DNA from: Mastigamoeba balamuthi
Taxonomy: Eukaryota > Evosea > Mastigamoebida > Mastigamoebidae
DNA length: 64,000 bases
Reading direction: 5' to 3'
NCBI GenBank assembly: GCA_902651635.1
Contig: CACRSC010000023.1
Coordinates: 1 to 64,000 of the forward strand
The notes below the pieces were generated by a model, which made no database searches, was not told the DNA's origin, and saw nothing but the letters and a program-made list of their open reading frames with translations. Shown one piece after another: positions 31,994 to 43,199 of the stretch (position 1 is its first letter; each line of letters opens with the position of its first letter). The position numbers were made by a program, and so were the translations under genes.

Positions 31994-33289
31994 TTAGAAG
32001 AGGAGGGACATGGCGAGCCCAGCCAGAGCGGCGACGGCCGCGGGGACGACAGCGGAGGCGGCGCCGAGGCTGTAGGGGCTCTCCCCGGTGCCGATGGCGG
32101 GGTCGTAGACGATGGCCTGCGCGCCGGCCTCGAAGCGGACGGCGACCTCGAGCCACTTGACGCTGTTGACCGAGACGCCGCCGCAGGCCTTGGCGATGAT
32201 CTTGGCGAAGTCCGAGGTGTCGGTCTTGGAGAGGTCGGCGTTGACCCAGGCGCCGACGGTGACGTTGGCGTCGAGGCTGTTGACGATGGCGGTGCCCTTG
32301 ACGTCGACGAAGACGCCCTTGGAGCTGACGGCGGCGTTGCCCGAGACGCTCAGGCCGACCGAGCCGGCGACGACGACGAGCTCGACGGTGTTGCTGGGCT
32401 TGAGGTACGGGTAGTTGTTGATCTCGACGACCGTCTCGACGGCCTTGGGGACCACAGTCGTCTGCAAAGCAAGCACGCAAGTCAGCGACGACGGCTGTCG
32501 ACGAAAACAGCGAGCAAGAGGGGCACCTTGGCGTAGTCGAGGACGCCGACAATGTCCGAGACGATGTAGGTGACGGCGACGGTGAGCTTGGTGGTGGAGT
32601 CGGTGCCGAGGAGGCGGAACCAGTGCGCGCCCTTGATGTTGGACGACTCGCCGTTGCCGTTGTTCCTCCACGTGAGCTCGCCGAGGCTCTTCGACAGGAC
32701 CTGCGTGCCGGCGGCGTTGCGCTCGACGAGCCTCGAGAGCATCATGCCGGCGAAGCCCAGGGAGCCGCTCACGTCGGCGTTGAGCAGGTTCAGGAGGCTC
32801 GTGTCACTGCTCGTCACGTGTGAGCGCACGCAAGGAGGGGACGACGTCGACTCGGGGGCGGCGGGGCGTACACAGCGAGGTTGAGGTCGGCCTTGAACGA
32901 CCCGTACCAGGCAGAGGGGGGCGTGTTCAGGAGTGCACCACCGTCTGCGCAAAAGGGAAGGGAGTTGAACATCAGCAACGGGACTGACGGGAACATGCTT
33001 GCAGAATCCCTCCGAGGAGGGGAGAGAGCGCACAGGCCCAGGCGCCGACGGCGCTCGCGGCGACCTTGGCGTCGATGGTCTTGCCGGCGAGGACGTCCGC
33101 GGCGATGCGGGCGTCGAGCGAGTGCATGATGACGCCCCTGACGGCCGGGAGGGTGAAGAGGCCCGTGCTGCGGTACTGCAGGTCGACGCTGGCCTGGGCC
33201 TCGGCAGAGACGTTGCCCGTGAACGCGATGTTCAGGGCGGACGCGGTGCAGGCAGCCGCGAGCACGATGACGGACACGAAGGCGTGCAT
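31994..33289 (-). CDS. Secreted GPI-type surface protein, unrecognised
   Basis: Four exons (33034-33289, 32872-32944, 32527-32806, 31994-32461) join in phase to 358 residues. MHAFVSVIVLAAACTASAL is a clear signal peptide. The mature protein alternates hydrophobic and polar residues (predicted beta-rich) and contains NVSAEAQ and NVTVGAW glycosylation sites. The end, AASAVVPAAVAALAGLAMSL, is a GPI-type hydrophobic tail. Cysteines are nearly absent. No family is recognised; a structural or adhesive coat protein is plausible but inferred only from the topology. Confidence 0.75.
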
Positions 33290-33704
33290 CGCTGTTCTTG
33301 TGTTGCAGCACTGCTTGTGTGTTTACTTTATGAAAAATGACGGTTGGAAAAAGAGCTGACGATGAGTCAGAGATGAGGGACTGGTGCGGGTGGGTTATCG
33401 GCGGTTGTGTTTCACCGGAAGAGACCCCTGCGGCGGGCGCCACCCAAGGGAGACGAGATCGACCGAACACGCCTCCGATCTTTTCGTCAGACAGTGTGAG
33501 CACTCGAGACGTCCCGACCCGAGGCGTATCAGGCAAGTTTCAAGCCCTCCCTCTGGCTCAGGCGATGAGAGTACTCGACACCGTGCAGACCCGAAGCAAG
33601 GCGACGCGGTGGGAAATCAACGTCTCTGTCTTTGTTGCAATGTTTATTCAGCGAAGTGAAGCGCACGACACAAGGAATGGTGATAGGCTCCATCACGGAG
33701 CCCT
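33290..33704. other. Intergenic region
   Basis: 415 bases without a supported gene. Confidence 0.4.
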
Positions 33705-35507
33705 CTAGAGGGAGACCATCCCGAGACCCAGCAGAGCGAGGGCACCCAGTAGGGCATTGCCAGGGACAGAAAGGCGGCTAGATGAAGACTTCGGCCCATT
33801 GTCGGCAACGGAGCTGTGCGCAGGAGACACCGATGACGGGGGATGCACGGGGTCGACGACAGAGCTGTGTACAGTGCTGTGTACAGTGCTGTGGACAGAG
33901 CTGTGGACAGAGCTGTGGACAGGCAGCACCTCGGAGGACGCCGTCTGCGGCTGCGAGGGGGCGGAGAGGGAGCTCTCGACGAGCCACGCAACTCCCAACC
34001 TGACGAACTCCTCGGTGTGGTTGCGCGAGCACTTGTCCACGGTGTCGTTGGCCGAGTGGTAGAACGGGTTCATAACCTTGCTGCACTCGAAGGGGTACGA
34101 CGTGGGGTACCCCGCCCATGTCCACGGCGCGTGGTCGCTGCAGTCGTAGCCGCAGTGGTCCGACCCCACTGGCAGCGAGCAGTACATCCCCGCCAGAGCC
34201 GTGACGTACTTGTTCATGTCCGCGTTGACGAGGTCGTCGACGAGGGCGATGAGGTTGTTGGGGCACTGGTAGCAGATCATGTCGAGGTTCATGAGGCCCA
34301 GCACTGTGCGGTTGCTCTCCATGTAGCGCCTGGCCACGTCGGTGGACCCCAGCAGCCCGAACTCCTCGCCCGCGAAGAACATGAACTGCACGTCGGCGAC
34401 GGGGTGGAACGACGCCGTCGACGTCAGCACGCGGAACGCCTCGAGCACCGCAGCCACACCGCTCCCGTTGTCGTCGGCCCCGGGAGCCGTCCCGTTCCCC
34501 TGATGAGGCGATAGTTGAGGAGCTGCCGACCGCTGGGGGACTGCGTATTGAACGGGAACGCACGGCCAGGGCCCCCTTGGAGATGCTGTCCATGTGGCAG
34601 CTGAGGATGACCGAGCCGGCTGCGTTGTTGCTCCCCCGGATGGTGGCGATGATGCTGGGCATGAGGAAGTCGTGCTTGACGAGCTCGATGGCGATGCCGC
34701 TGCCGCGCCCAGAGGCCGCCGCCATCTCGCGGAGCTGCGACTCGACCCACTGGGCAGCCGAGACGCCGAACGACGAGTTGTAGAGGCGGTGCTCGTACGA
34801 GCTGATGTGCGTCATCGTCTCGAACACCTTGCCGATGTCGATGCGGCTGAGGACCGGGTTCACGGCATCCTGCACGTGCCACGTGGAAGCCACGTAAGCC
34901 ACAAGGTTCAGGAACGTGCAGAGGGAAGAGAGGGAAAACCCGTGTCCTTTTTTCAAATCCACCGAGCTGTGCCACACTGGCCGGAACAGGACACAGCCAG
35001 TACCAACCCAGGAAAGAAACAAGAGATGACTCCTCCCGCGAACGCGCAACGCGCGCTCAGAAGTCCGGGTATTCCCCCCGCCACTGCCACTCGGCGGCTG
35101 AACGAGGGAGGTGGAAGGGCACACGCAGCGCCATCCCCCTTGGCCGTGGACCAGCCGAGTGCTTTTTACAGTGGTGGCGTAGGCGAACAACAGCCCACAA
35201 CCACCGGAGAAGCAGAGAAGAGACGGCGTACAGGGCGAGACGGCGGGGGCAGCGAGAACGTCGAGTTAGGAGGGAGGTCCTCGGGCTCGGGCTCGGGCTC
35301 GCTGCTGTTCTCGCGGGCGATGCTGACGACCTTGAGGAGCCGCCGCTTGAGGACAACGTCGTCCACCCGCGACTGCGGGACCCACTCGCTCGTCCCGTCG
35401 GCGAAGCGCAGCAGCCTGCGCTCCTCCAGCCGCCCAGAGGCCACGGCGAGCAGGCAGGCAGCACAGAGGACGGCGGCGGGAAGTGCCAGGCGGATGCAGG
35501 AGGACAT
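33705..35507 (-). CDS. M28 family zinc aminopeptidase, copy 1
   Basis: Three exons (35232-35507, 34564-34869, 33705-34499) give 458 residues. A signal peptide (MSSCIRLALPAAVLCAACLL) is followed by a domain with RFADGTSEWVP. The peptidase domain holds the zinc ligands: CHMDS (His184, Asp186), APGADDNGSG (Asp at 203/204), AGEEFG (Glu239/240), NLDMICYQ and CSDHAPW. M28 enzymes remove N-terminal residues or act as carboxypeptidases outside the cell or in lysosomes. The C-terminal stalk has HSSV/HSTV repeats encoded by a 12-bp minisatellite at about 33862-33925. It is followed by a hydrophobic GPI-type end. It is the first of three tandem paralogues on the minus strand. Confidence 0.9.
33862..33925 (-). 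repeat. 12-bp minisatellite in the M28 copy-1 stalk
   Basis: Five near-identical 12-base units (GCTGTGTACAGT / GCTGTGGACAGA) encode tandem VHSS/VHST. The third M28 copy has only one such unit. Confidence 0.8.
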
Positions 35508-35747
35508 GCGGTGGCGGAGTAACCAAACGAACAAACAGTAAAACTAGTGTGGGGTTTGTGCGAGATTCACGGTCAGTATTTTCTGTATGTTCCGAACCGA
35601 ACCAAAATGGGCCATCGCCGTTGAGCGAATCTTCCTGTGCAACGGGTCCCGGTCCAGGGTGCCCGGAGCTCGCGCTTTTCTGGTATATCAGGAACGAGTG
35701 CACCTTTTGCGCTTGGACGCACTGCCCTTATCTGGAGTATCTTCACG

Positions 35748-36546
35748 TCACAGAGAGAGCACTCCGAGGGGGCCAGCGAGCAGAACAGAGAGAGTGCCCA
35801 GGCACACTGGGGAAGCAACGAGACAGGCCTGTCGGACCGACGAAGAGGACCTGAGCTCGTGGGCGTCGAAGCTCTCGACATGCCGCACAGGGGGCGCAGA
35901 GGAATCGTACACGGAGCTGGAGATGGATCCGCGGCCAGGGTGGACCTCGGAAGACTCCGGCGGTTGCGGGGAGCCGGCGATGGAGCTCTCGACGAGCCAC
36001 GCGACTGCCAGCCTGACGAACTCCCCCGTGTGGTTGCGCGAGCACTTGTCCACTGTGTCGTTGACAGTGTGCATGTACGGGTTCGGCTGCTCTCCGCACT
36101 CGAAGGGGTACGCGGTGGGGTACCCCTGCCATGCCCACGGAGCATGGTCGCTGCAGTTGAAGCCGCAGGATATCGTCCCCAGGGGCAGCGAGCAGTACAT
36201 GCGCGCCAGATCCGCGACGTACTTGTTCATTCTCACGTTGGTGTAGTCCTGCAGGAGGGCGATGGCGTTGTACGCACACTGGTAGCAGATCATGTCGAGG
36301 TTCATGAGGCCCAGCACCGTGCGGTTGTGCTCCCTGTACTGCCTGGCCACGTCGATGGACCCTAGAAGCCCGAACTCCTCGCCAGCGAAGAACATGAACT
36401 GCACGTCGGCGACGGGGTGGAACGACGCCGTCGACGTCAGCACGCGGAACGCCTCGAGCAACGCAGCCGCTCCACTTCCGTTGTCGTCGGCTCCCGGAGC
36501 CGTTCCGTTCTCCTGATTCAATTGGTGTGAGCGAACCTGCGGGCAA
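35748..36546 (-). CDS. M28 family zinc aminopeptidase, copy 2 (5' part in gap)
   Basis: Only the last exon (35748-36512, with the acceptor CAG at 36513-36515) is present. It holds APGADDNGSG, AGEEFGLLGS, NLDMICYQ and CSDHAPWAW, then a C-terminal hydrophobic end (VLLAGPLGVLSL). The first two exons, including the His-x-Asp zinc site, fall in the run of N or are lost. The last exon is about as long as in copies 1 and 3 and shows no stops, so the gene is probably intact in the organism. Confidence 0.85.
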
Positions 36547-37133
36547 NNNNNNNNNNNNNNNNNNNNNNNNNNNNNNNNNNNNNNNNNNNNNNNNNNNNNN
36601 NNNNNNNNNNNNNNNNNNNNNNNNNNNNNNNNNNNNNNNNNNNNNNNNNNNNNNNNNNNNNNNNNNNNNNNNNNNNNNNNNNNNNNNNNNNNNNNNNNNN
36701 NNNNNNNNNNNNNNNNNNNNNNNNNNNNNNNNNNNNNNNNNNNNNNNNNNNNNNNNNNNNNNNNNNNNNNNNNNNNNNNNNNNNNNNNNNNNNNNNNNNN
36801 NNNNNNNNNNNNNNNNNNNNNNNNNNNNNNNNNNNNNNNNNNNNNNNNNNNNNNNNNNNNNNNNNNNNNNNNNNNNNNNNNNNNNNNNNNNNNNNNNNNN
36901 NNNNNNNNNNNNNNNNNNNNNNNNNNNNNNNNNNNNNNNNNNNNNNNNNNNNNNNNNNNNNNNNNNNNNNNNNNNNNNNNNNNNNNNNNNNNNNNNNNNN
37001 NNNNNNNNNNNNNNNNNNNNNNNNNNNNNNNNNNNNNNNNNNNNNNNNNNNNNNNNNNNNNNNNNNNNNNNNNNNNNNNNNNNNNNNNNNNNNNNNNNNN
37101 NNNNNNNNNNNNNNNNNNNNNNNNNNNNNNNNN
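36547..37133. other. Assembly gap (587 N)
   Basis: A run of 587 N followed directly by 14 C. It interrupts M28 copy 2. The true size is unknown. Confidence 0.98.
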
Positions 37134-37484
37134 CCCCCCCCCCCCCCATTTGGCCACAAGTATTCTTTTTTGGTGGTAAGCGCTGCTCCTGTGCGGGCAA
37201 GAACTGCCCGAAATTCGATTTCGGCGTTTGACACGGCAATATTTTCGACCGCGCCTCATCTTCGTTCGGCGTTGAATGCCATTGGTTCCTATTGCGAGCC
37301 TCTGTCTTTTCCCACTGCACGTGGGCGGCGAGTGAAACCTACATTGTCCACTGGTCAGGACATTCTTGAGGTCAATCTCGAGTCACTTGTTTTATTTGTA
37401 TTGTCTGTTCCCTTTGAGGCAGATTCAATGTGGCAAATAGCGAGCTGAGCGCTCCGACTGACAGTGCACAAACAACTGAGCCCG
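37134..37484. other. Region between gap and M28 copy 3
   Basis: It starts with a 14-base C run. About 350 bases hold no recognised gene. The M28 copy-2 first exons would be expected inside the gap or here, but the copy-1 first exon has no clear match in this stretch. Confidence 0.4.
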
Positions 37485-39368
37485 CTAGAGAGAGCCCATG
37501 CTGAGACCCAACAGAGCGAGGGCACCCAGCCACAGGAGAGCGCAGCCAGGGGCGGCAAGGCGGCTTGAGGCAGACTTCTTCTCTGCGGCGGAGCTGTGCA
37601 CAGGAGACACCGAGGACCCGTGGCGTCCGGGGTCGATGACGGAGCTGTGGACGGGCAGCACCTCCGAGGACGCCGTCTGCGGCTGCGAGGAGGCAGAGAG
37701 GGAGCTCTCGACGAGCCACGCGACTGCCAGCCTGACGAACTCCACCGTGTGGTTGCGCGAGCACTTGTCCACAGTGTCGTTGGCCTTGTGCATGTACGGG
37801 TTGATGTCCTTTGCGCACTCGAAGGGGTACGCGGTGGGGTACCCCTGCCACGTCCACGGCGCGTGGTCGCTGCAGTTGTATCCGCAGTGGTCCACGCCCA
37901 CTGGCAGCGAGCAGTACATTCCCGCCAGAGTCGCGACGTACCTGTTCATGTCCGCGTTGACGAGGTCGTCGACGAGGCCGATAACGTTGTTGGGGCACTG
38001 GTAGCAGATCATGTCGAGGTTCATGAGGCCCAGCACCGTGCGGCCCTGCTCCCTGTACCGCCTCGAGACGTCCTTTGACCCCAACGATCCGAACTCCTCG
38101 CCCGCGAAGAACATGAACTGCACGTCGGCGACGGGGTGGAACGACGCAGTCGACGTCAGCACGCGGAATGCCTCGAGCAATGCAGCGACGCCGCTCCCGT
38201 TGTCGTCGGCCCCGGGAGCCGTCCCGTTCTCCTGGGCAGATTGGTGAGAAGCTGCAGAGGCAACTGCCCCATTGCGCACAAATCGGGCCTTCTTGGAGGT
38301 GCTGTCCATGTGGCAGCTGAGGATGACCGAGCCAGCCCTGCTGCCGGCGCTCCCGACGATGGTGGCGATGATGCTGGGCATCGGGAACGAGTGGGTGACG
38401 ATCTCGATGGTGACGCCGCTGCCGCGCCCCGAGGCCGCCGTCAGCGCGCGGAGCTGCGACTCGACCCACTGGGCGGCCGAGACGCCGAGAGACGTGTTGT
38501 AGAGGCGGTGCTGGTAGGAACTTATGTGCGTCATCGTCTCGAACACCCGGTCGATGTCGATGCGGCTGAGGATGGGGTTCACAGTGTTCTTCGATAAAAA
38601 GAACAGTGTCAGACGTAAAAATGCAAATGACCCCATAAGAAGAAGATAGGAGAAGAGGACGTTGTCCCCCACCCCAGCCCGGGGCTTGGTGATGCAAGCG
38701 GAAAGGGGGCGGGAGACAATACTGAGGGGCACCACTGGACTCTCGCCAGCTGCAGCACGAGGGGCGTGGGGACGCGAAACGCGTTGCCGAGCACCGCCTT
38801 CCCGCGAATGCAGGCCTTATGCCTGGCGTATAGCCTGGCCGCGTGTGGTGCAAAGCGGAGAAACCCGAAGGAAATCCTTGAAAATTTCCCAGTTTCCCCA
38901 CACTCGTCAGGAAACCGAATAGAACTGCCAGAGAGCCGACACCCCCAGCATCGTCAGTGCCACCACCACTGCTGTCCAGAGTGCTCGGCTCGGTGCCCGT
39001 GGGAGAGCTGGGGGCCGTGCACGAGGGCAACTGCTTGGGGTCCAGGACGGCCAACAGAGGAACAAAATCGGACCGACGAATCCCTTGAGAAAAACGGCGG
39101 TACGCACTGCGCGGGATGGTGCGGGCAGAGAGAACGTCGAGTTTGGCGGGAAGTATATCGGCTTGCTGCCGTCCTTGGTGACGTCGACGAAGCGGAGCTG
39201 GCGGCGGTCGAGAGCGAGCTCGTCCAGCTGCGACAGAGGGACCCACTCGCGTGTCCCGTCGGCAAACTGCAGCAGCCTGCGCTCCTCCAGCCGCCCAGAG
39301 GCCAGCGAGAGCATGCAGGCGACGCACAGGACAATGGCGGGAAGGGCCAGATGGCGAGGGCAGAGCAT
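37485..39368 (-). CDS. M28 family zinc aminopeptidase, copy 3
   Basis: Exons 39108-39368, 38280-38588 and 37485-38231 give 438 residues, with the same intron positions as copy 1. The signal peptide runs MLCPRHLALPAIVLCVACML and is followed by the conserved RLEERRLLQFADGT segment. Zinc-site motifs CHMDS, APGADDNGSG, AGEEFGSLGS, NLDMICYQ and CSDHAPWTW are all present. The C-terminal stalk is short, with one VHSSV unit and a GPI-type tail. The second intron is only 48 nt, a multiple of three and stop-free, so retention would add 16 residues just before the second zinc motif. Confidence 0.9.
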
Positions 39369-40023
39369 GGTGACTGCTGCAGGCAAAAGACCGTTGTGTT
39401 GTAAGATTCTGTGTATCTATCGGGAGGGAGGCCTGCCAGCAGAAACGTTGAAGTTTGAAGTGTAAAAATTGTCGCACGGCCAAGCATTTCTCTTGCACCT
39501 CCTTCGCTCGTGCCTACGTGTGCGAGCAGCAGGAATCAAGCTAGCACGGGCATAACTTCAATGATATAACGATAGATTTGGGTATGAGCACAAAGACCTT
39601 TGACAAAAAAGGTGGGATTGTGGAATGACCAAAGCTCACTTTGTGCCGCCTTGCCCAGCCAACGGTGGGCGGCTATAGCGATGGCGGTGTATGGAAAAAT
39701 TGGTTGTTTATTTCATTGACATCGTTAAACGCAACAAATTTGCAGTAGTTATGTGGCCCTTCAAGATTACTTCACGATCCGACATACATACAATTCGAAA
39801 ACGGGCACAACCAGCGGGGTGTCACCAATATCACCAACGTATCTGCATAAATGGCGAGTACTCCAATTCTCCTGTGATGTGTAAGGACGTGGTGGACGAA
39901 TCACTTCGCTGGCGTCCCCAAGTTCGTTGTATGTCACATGGGTGCCTACTGTCCCACGCTGGTCTGGCTCAAATAGTGGCTCGCTCGTCTTTGATGCAGC
40001 AGTGCCATTGTCAACCCTAATTG
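39369..40023. other. Intergenic region
   Basis: 655 bases upstream of M28 copy 3 and downstream of the XPR1-like gene. It is AT-richer than the surroundings and shows no supported gene. Confidence 0.4.
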
Positions 40024-43008
40024 TCAGGTTTCGTGCTTTGGAGCAGTGGGCGGGTCCAGCGTGGCGACGTCCACGCTCTCGGTGGTCGGAGAGACAGACA
40101 CGACGGTCATTTCGATGCCCAAGGCCTCCGCGGCTGTGCGCGTCTGCGGCATCGGCACCTCCTGCTCTCGGGGCTGCTGCTCGATAAGCTGCTCTGCCGG
40201 GACGGGCTCCTCTATCAGCGAGGACTGCCTCGTGAGGCAAATCGGCGACCCCGGCGCCGCCAGAACTCCCGTGGGCGACCCGGGCGTGCCGAACCCGCTC
40301 GACGGGGTTGACGACGTGTCGAGCGGCAGCCGTATGTTCCTCGTGGCCGTGTGGTGCGTGCAGTTCTCCAGGTGCTCCTTCTCCACCCGGATGATGTTCC
40401 ACATTCCCCTCCTGGCGATCTGCGTCTCATGTTCTCAGCACTGCGCAGGCTTGGGGGCGGCAGACGCGCACCTCCAGGATGGAGAGGATCGTCGTGAACG
40501 CGTCCGTCGACATGCGACGGCCGATCTTGAAGAACTCGGGGCTGATCGTCAGTGTCCAGCACATACGCAGCACCAAGTTCAGCGCCATGCAGACATAGTA
40601 GATCCACTTGTGGCGGTATTGCAGGTTATCTCTCAGAAGCCAGTTCTTCGATCCCCTCACGACCTTGCTCACGTCTCGTGAGACTCGACCAAAGCGCGAT
40701 GGGGTTCGAGGAGATTTAGTACCAGTCCCCAGTCCTGAGTGAGGTCCCACGCGTACGAGTAGGCCGTGTTTGCCGTCGCAGCGATGATCCAAAGGGAGAG
40801 AAGTGCCGGTCCCCCGAACGTCCCTCTGAGGGAAGAGAGGACTGACGTTATGACTGCCGTAACGTACTTGCCTTGGTGGAGTCAGTCAATGCGCAAAAAG
40901 AGTTGAGTATGTGGTTCCCTCACCGGCATTCACGTAGTGCATGTTGTTCTTCGTCTCGGCAGCGCGCCGGACGCACTGCAGGAACCGCCAAAAAGCCGGC
41001 ATAATCGCAATGATGGGGCGTGTGTACTTGTTGATGTCAAAGCACTTGGTACCTGCGCATGAGAGCGAGGGCGGTCGTCAGAGAGAGGCATTACAGCATG
41101 AGATCTCGCCAACCGTCCGTCCAGGCATCGTAGGAGAAGTAGCACACGGTGAACTCGAGGTCATACATCGCGATAGAGAGCGACTGTAGCTGGTCTGCCA
41201 TAAAGAAGTCGCTGAAGACAATCTTGAACAGCGGGGCGCAGACGATCCGGAAAAGCGCCCTCAAGAGCCACATGCCACTCCTAGTGTGTGGCACGCAACG
41301 ACCTCTTGAGTGCGATCCCGGTGCGGAGCAGGGTGCCTGACTTTATTTGGTAGCCGAGGATGGCCACGAGCGAGAGAACCACGAGGAGAAGGGGCCATAT
41401 CTGCTGCGGAACGTCGCGGAAGTCTTCGATCTGAGTGGGCGGGTAGCACCCGATGAGGTACAGGACGATGAACGACAGCCATATCGCCGTGAAGATGGCT
41501 GCAAACTGCGCGACATATGAGTCCCAATAGTCGGCTATGTGGACTGCAACGAACCTTGAACATCGACTGGTACGGGAGATGGTTGCGGGGGTCGAACTGG
41601 AAGATGAAGGAGTAGTCGACCCTGAACCGCGACCACACGGCCATGTCGAGCCCCCACATCCACGCGAGCCAAACTGAGAGCCCGACCATGCGAAACACAA
41701 TGAAGATCGAGTTGATCTGCACAAAGGCCGTCCCGGGGGTGACGCTGAGCCACAGGACCACGAGAAGCACCAGCGGCAGCGCCATCCCCACGAAGAAGCC
41801 CAGCGAGAAGATCGAGAAGTGCGGGGGCTCCTCCTTGGGCACTCGGAGCTTCTTCATCGCCGTGTGCCTGTTGCCCCCCTCGAACGCCTCAGAGTACACG
41901 GCCTCGCACTGCTTCATGCACTCGAGCAGGTCCGTGTGGCAAGTGAACGGCGTCTCCCGGATGCTCTCGAGGTACCGAGAGCGCTGCTCGGTCCCGAACG
42001 CCTTGTCGTGCTTCTTTACAATCTTCGAGACGGCCTGGAGGACCAGGAAAACCTATCAGGAGGGGGCACGCAACGCGCAGCGCACGCACCTCGAAGTTGA
42101 GCGCACAGAAGTCGCTGAGGAGCTGCAGGCCTCGGTGGAACTCCTGGAACGAGTCCTTGAGTATGGCAAGGGCGCTCTTCCTCTTCTTGCTGCCGAGCGG
42201 CAGCGCCCCTTGCTGAGCGCATGGCAGCCAGGCGCAGGGGGCACAGGGGAAGTCAGTCAGGCGGCCCGAGTGAGAGCAGCATAGGGGGGAAAATGCGGAC
42301 AATGTCCTCCGAGTAGGGGCGGTCTGCGGCCAGCAGCTCGGTGTTCGAGTCGTAGAACGACTTCATCCTGCGCAGCTCGCTGAGCATGACGCTCACACGC
42401 GCGTTCTGCAGCTCGAAGCGGTTGAGCAGCCCCTGCGCAACGCACGCAGACGACGACGGGGGAGTGGAGGTAGGGGAGAGGGGAAGAGGGCAACCAGCAA
42501 GCAGCGTTACTACCTATCACCGACGGCAACAGCACAGAGGGCACAAGGGAGGAGGGAGCAGCTGGGGCAAACCAGGATGATGCACTGGTTCACCAGGCGC
42601 GTCAGCATCCCCGAGTTCTGGGCGCGCGTCGTCAGTAGCGAATTCCGACGCGCTGGAAATGCCCGAAGGCCGTCAGAACCGAAGAAACCCGCACCTGCTC
42701 CATGTTTTGCAGGTAGAAGTCGTTGACCTGCTCGATGCACGATCTCAGCTTCTCCCAGAACGGTCCCTGCTCCCTGCGTCATCACCCCCGCCCCCTACGG
42801 GTCACCCTCCAAACGCCCTGCGACGTGCGGCGGGGCGGGGGCAGGCGGCAGAGCGGCACATGGAGTTGGGGTTGTAGAGGCCCCGCTCGGCCTCGGGCAG
42901 CACCGTGCGCTTCTCGCGGTTGATGATCTTCTTCAGGCCCTTGTAGTCGACGTAGCGGTCGCGCCACTGGGGCACGGCGTGGCGGTCGAGCCTCTTGGCG
43001 AACCTCAT
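40024..43008 (-). CDS. XPR1-like: SPX-EXS phosphate exporter (XPR1/PHO1 family)
   Basis: About ten exons. The SPX domain starts MRFAKRLDRHAVPQWRDRYV and continues YKGLKKIINREKR; later SPX parts include GLLNRFELQNARVSVMLSEL and KKRKSALAILKDSFQEFHRG. Five or more hydrophobic segments follow (VGMALPLVLLVVLWLSV, IFTAIWLSFIVLYLIGC). The EXS domain contains DFFMADQLQSLSIAMYDLEF, TRPIIAIMPAFWRFLQCVR, SLWIIAATANTAYSYAWDLT and KNWLLRDNLQYRHKWIYYVC. These proteins export inorganic phosphate, with the SPX domain sensing inositol pyrophosphates. The C-terminal tail, about 100 residues after EHLENCTHH, is Pro/Thr/Ser-rich and presumably cytosolic. The length, near 750 residues, suits the family. Confidence 0.93.
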
Positions 43009-43097
43009 CGCGGCGGCGGCAGTGCGGGCCCCCCACGGAGCGAAAGCAGTGCGGCACTGCGCTGTGCTGTGCCCACAAAAGAGAGAATCTGACACCG

Positions 43098-43131
43098 GAG
43101 ATAATATTGGAGAAATCTCTCCGAGATACTC
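43098..43131. promoter_or_regulatory. GAGATAAT / CGAGATACTCC elements in a divergent promoter
   Basis: Repeated GAGAT-type motifs sit in the 190-bp space between the XPR1-like start (43008) and the LRR gene start (43200), transcribed in opposite directions. Confidence 0.35.
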
Positions 43132-43199
43132 CGGGGCAACAGGCAGGCTCGAGCGGTCGCCCCGCCGGGCTGCTGCGAGTGCCGTACGTGGGCGTGTGC

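Noticed and set aside
39691-40020. Open frame of 109 codons on the + strand
   Set aside because: It lies downstream of the XPR1-like stop, has no domain, and shows no motif or splice support.
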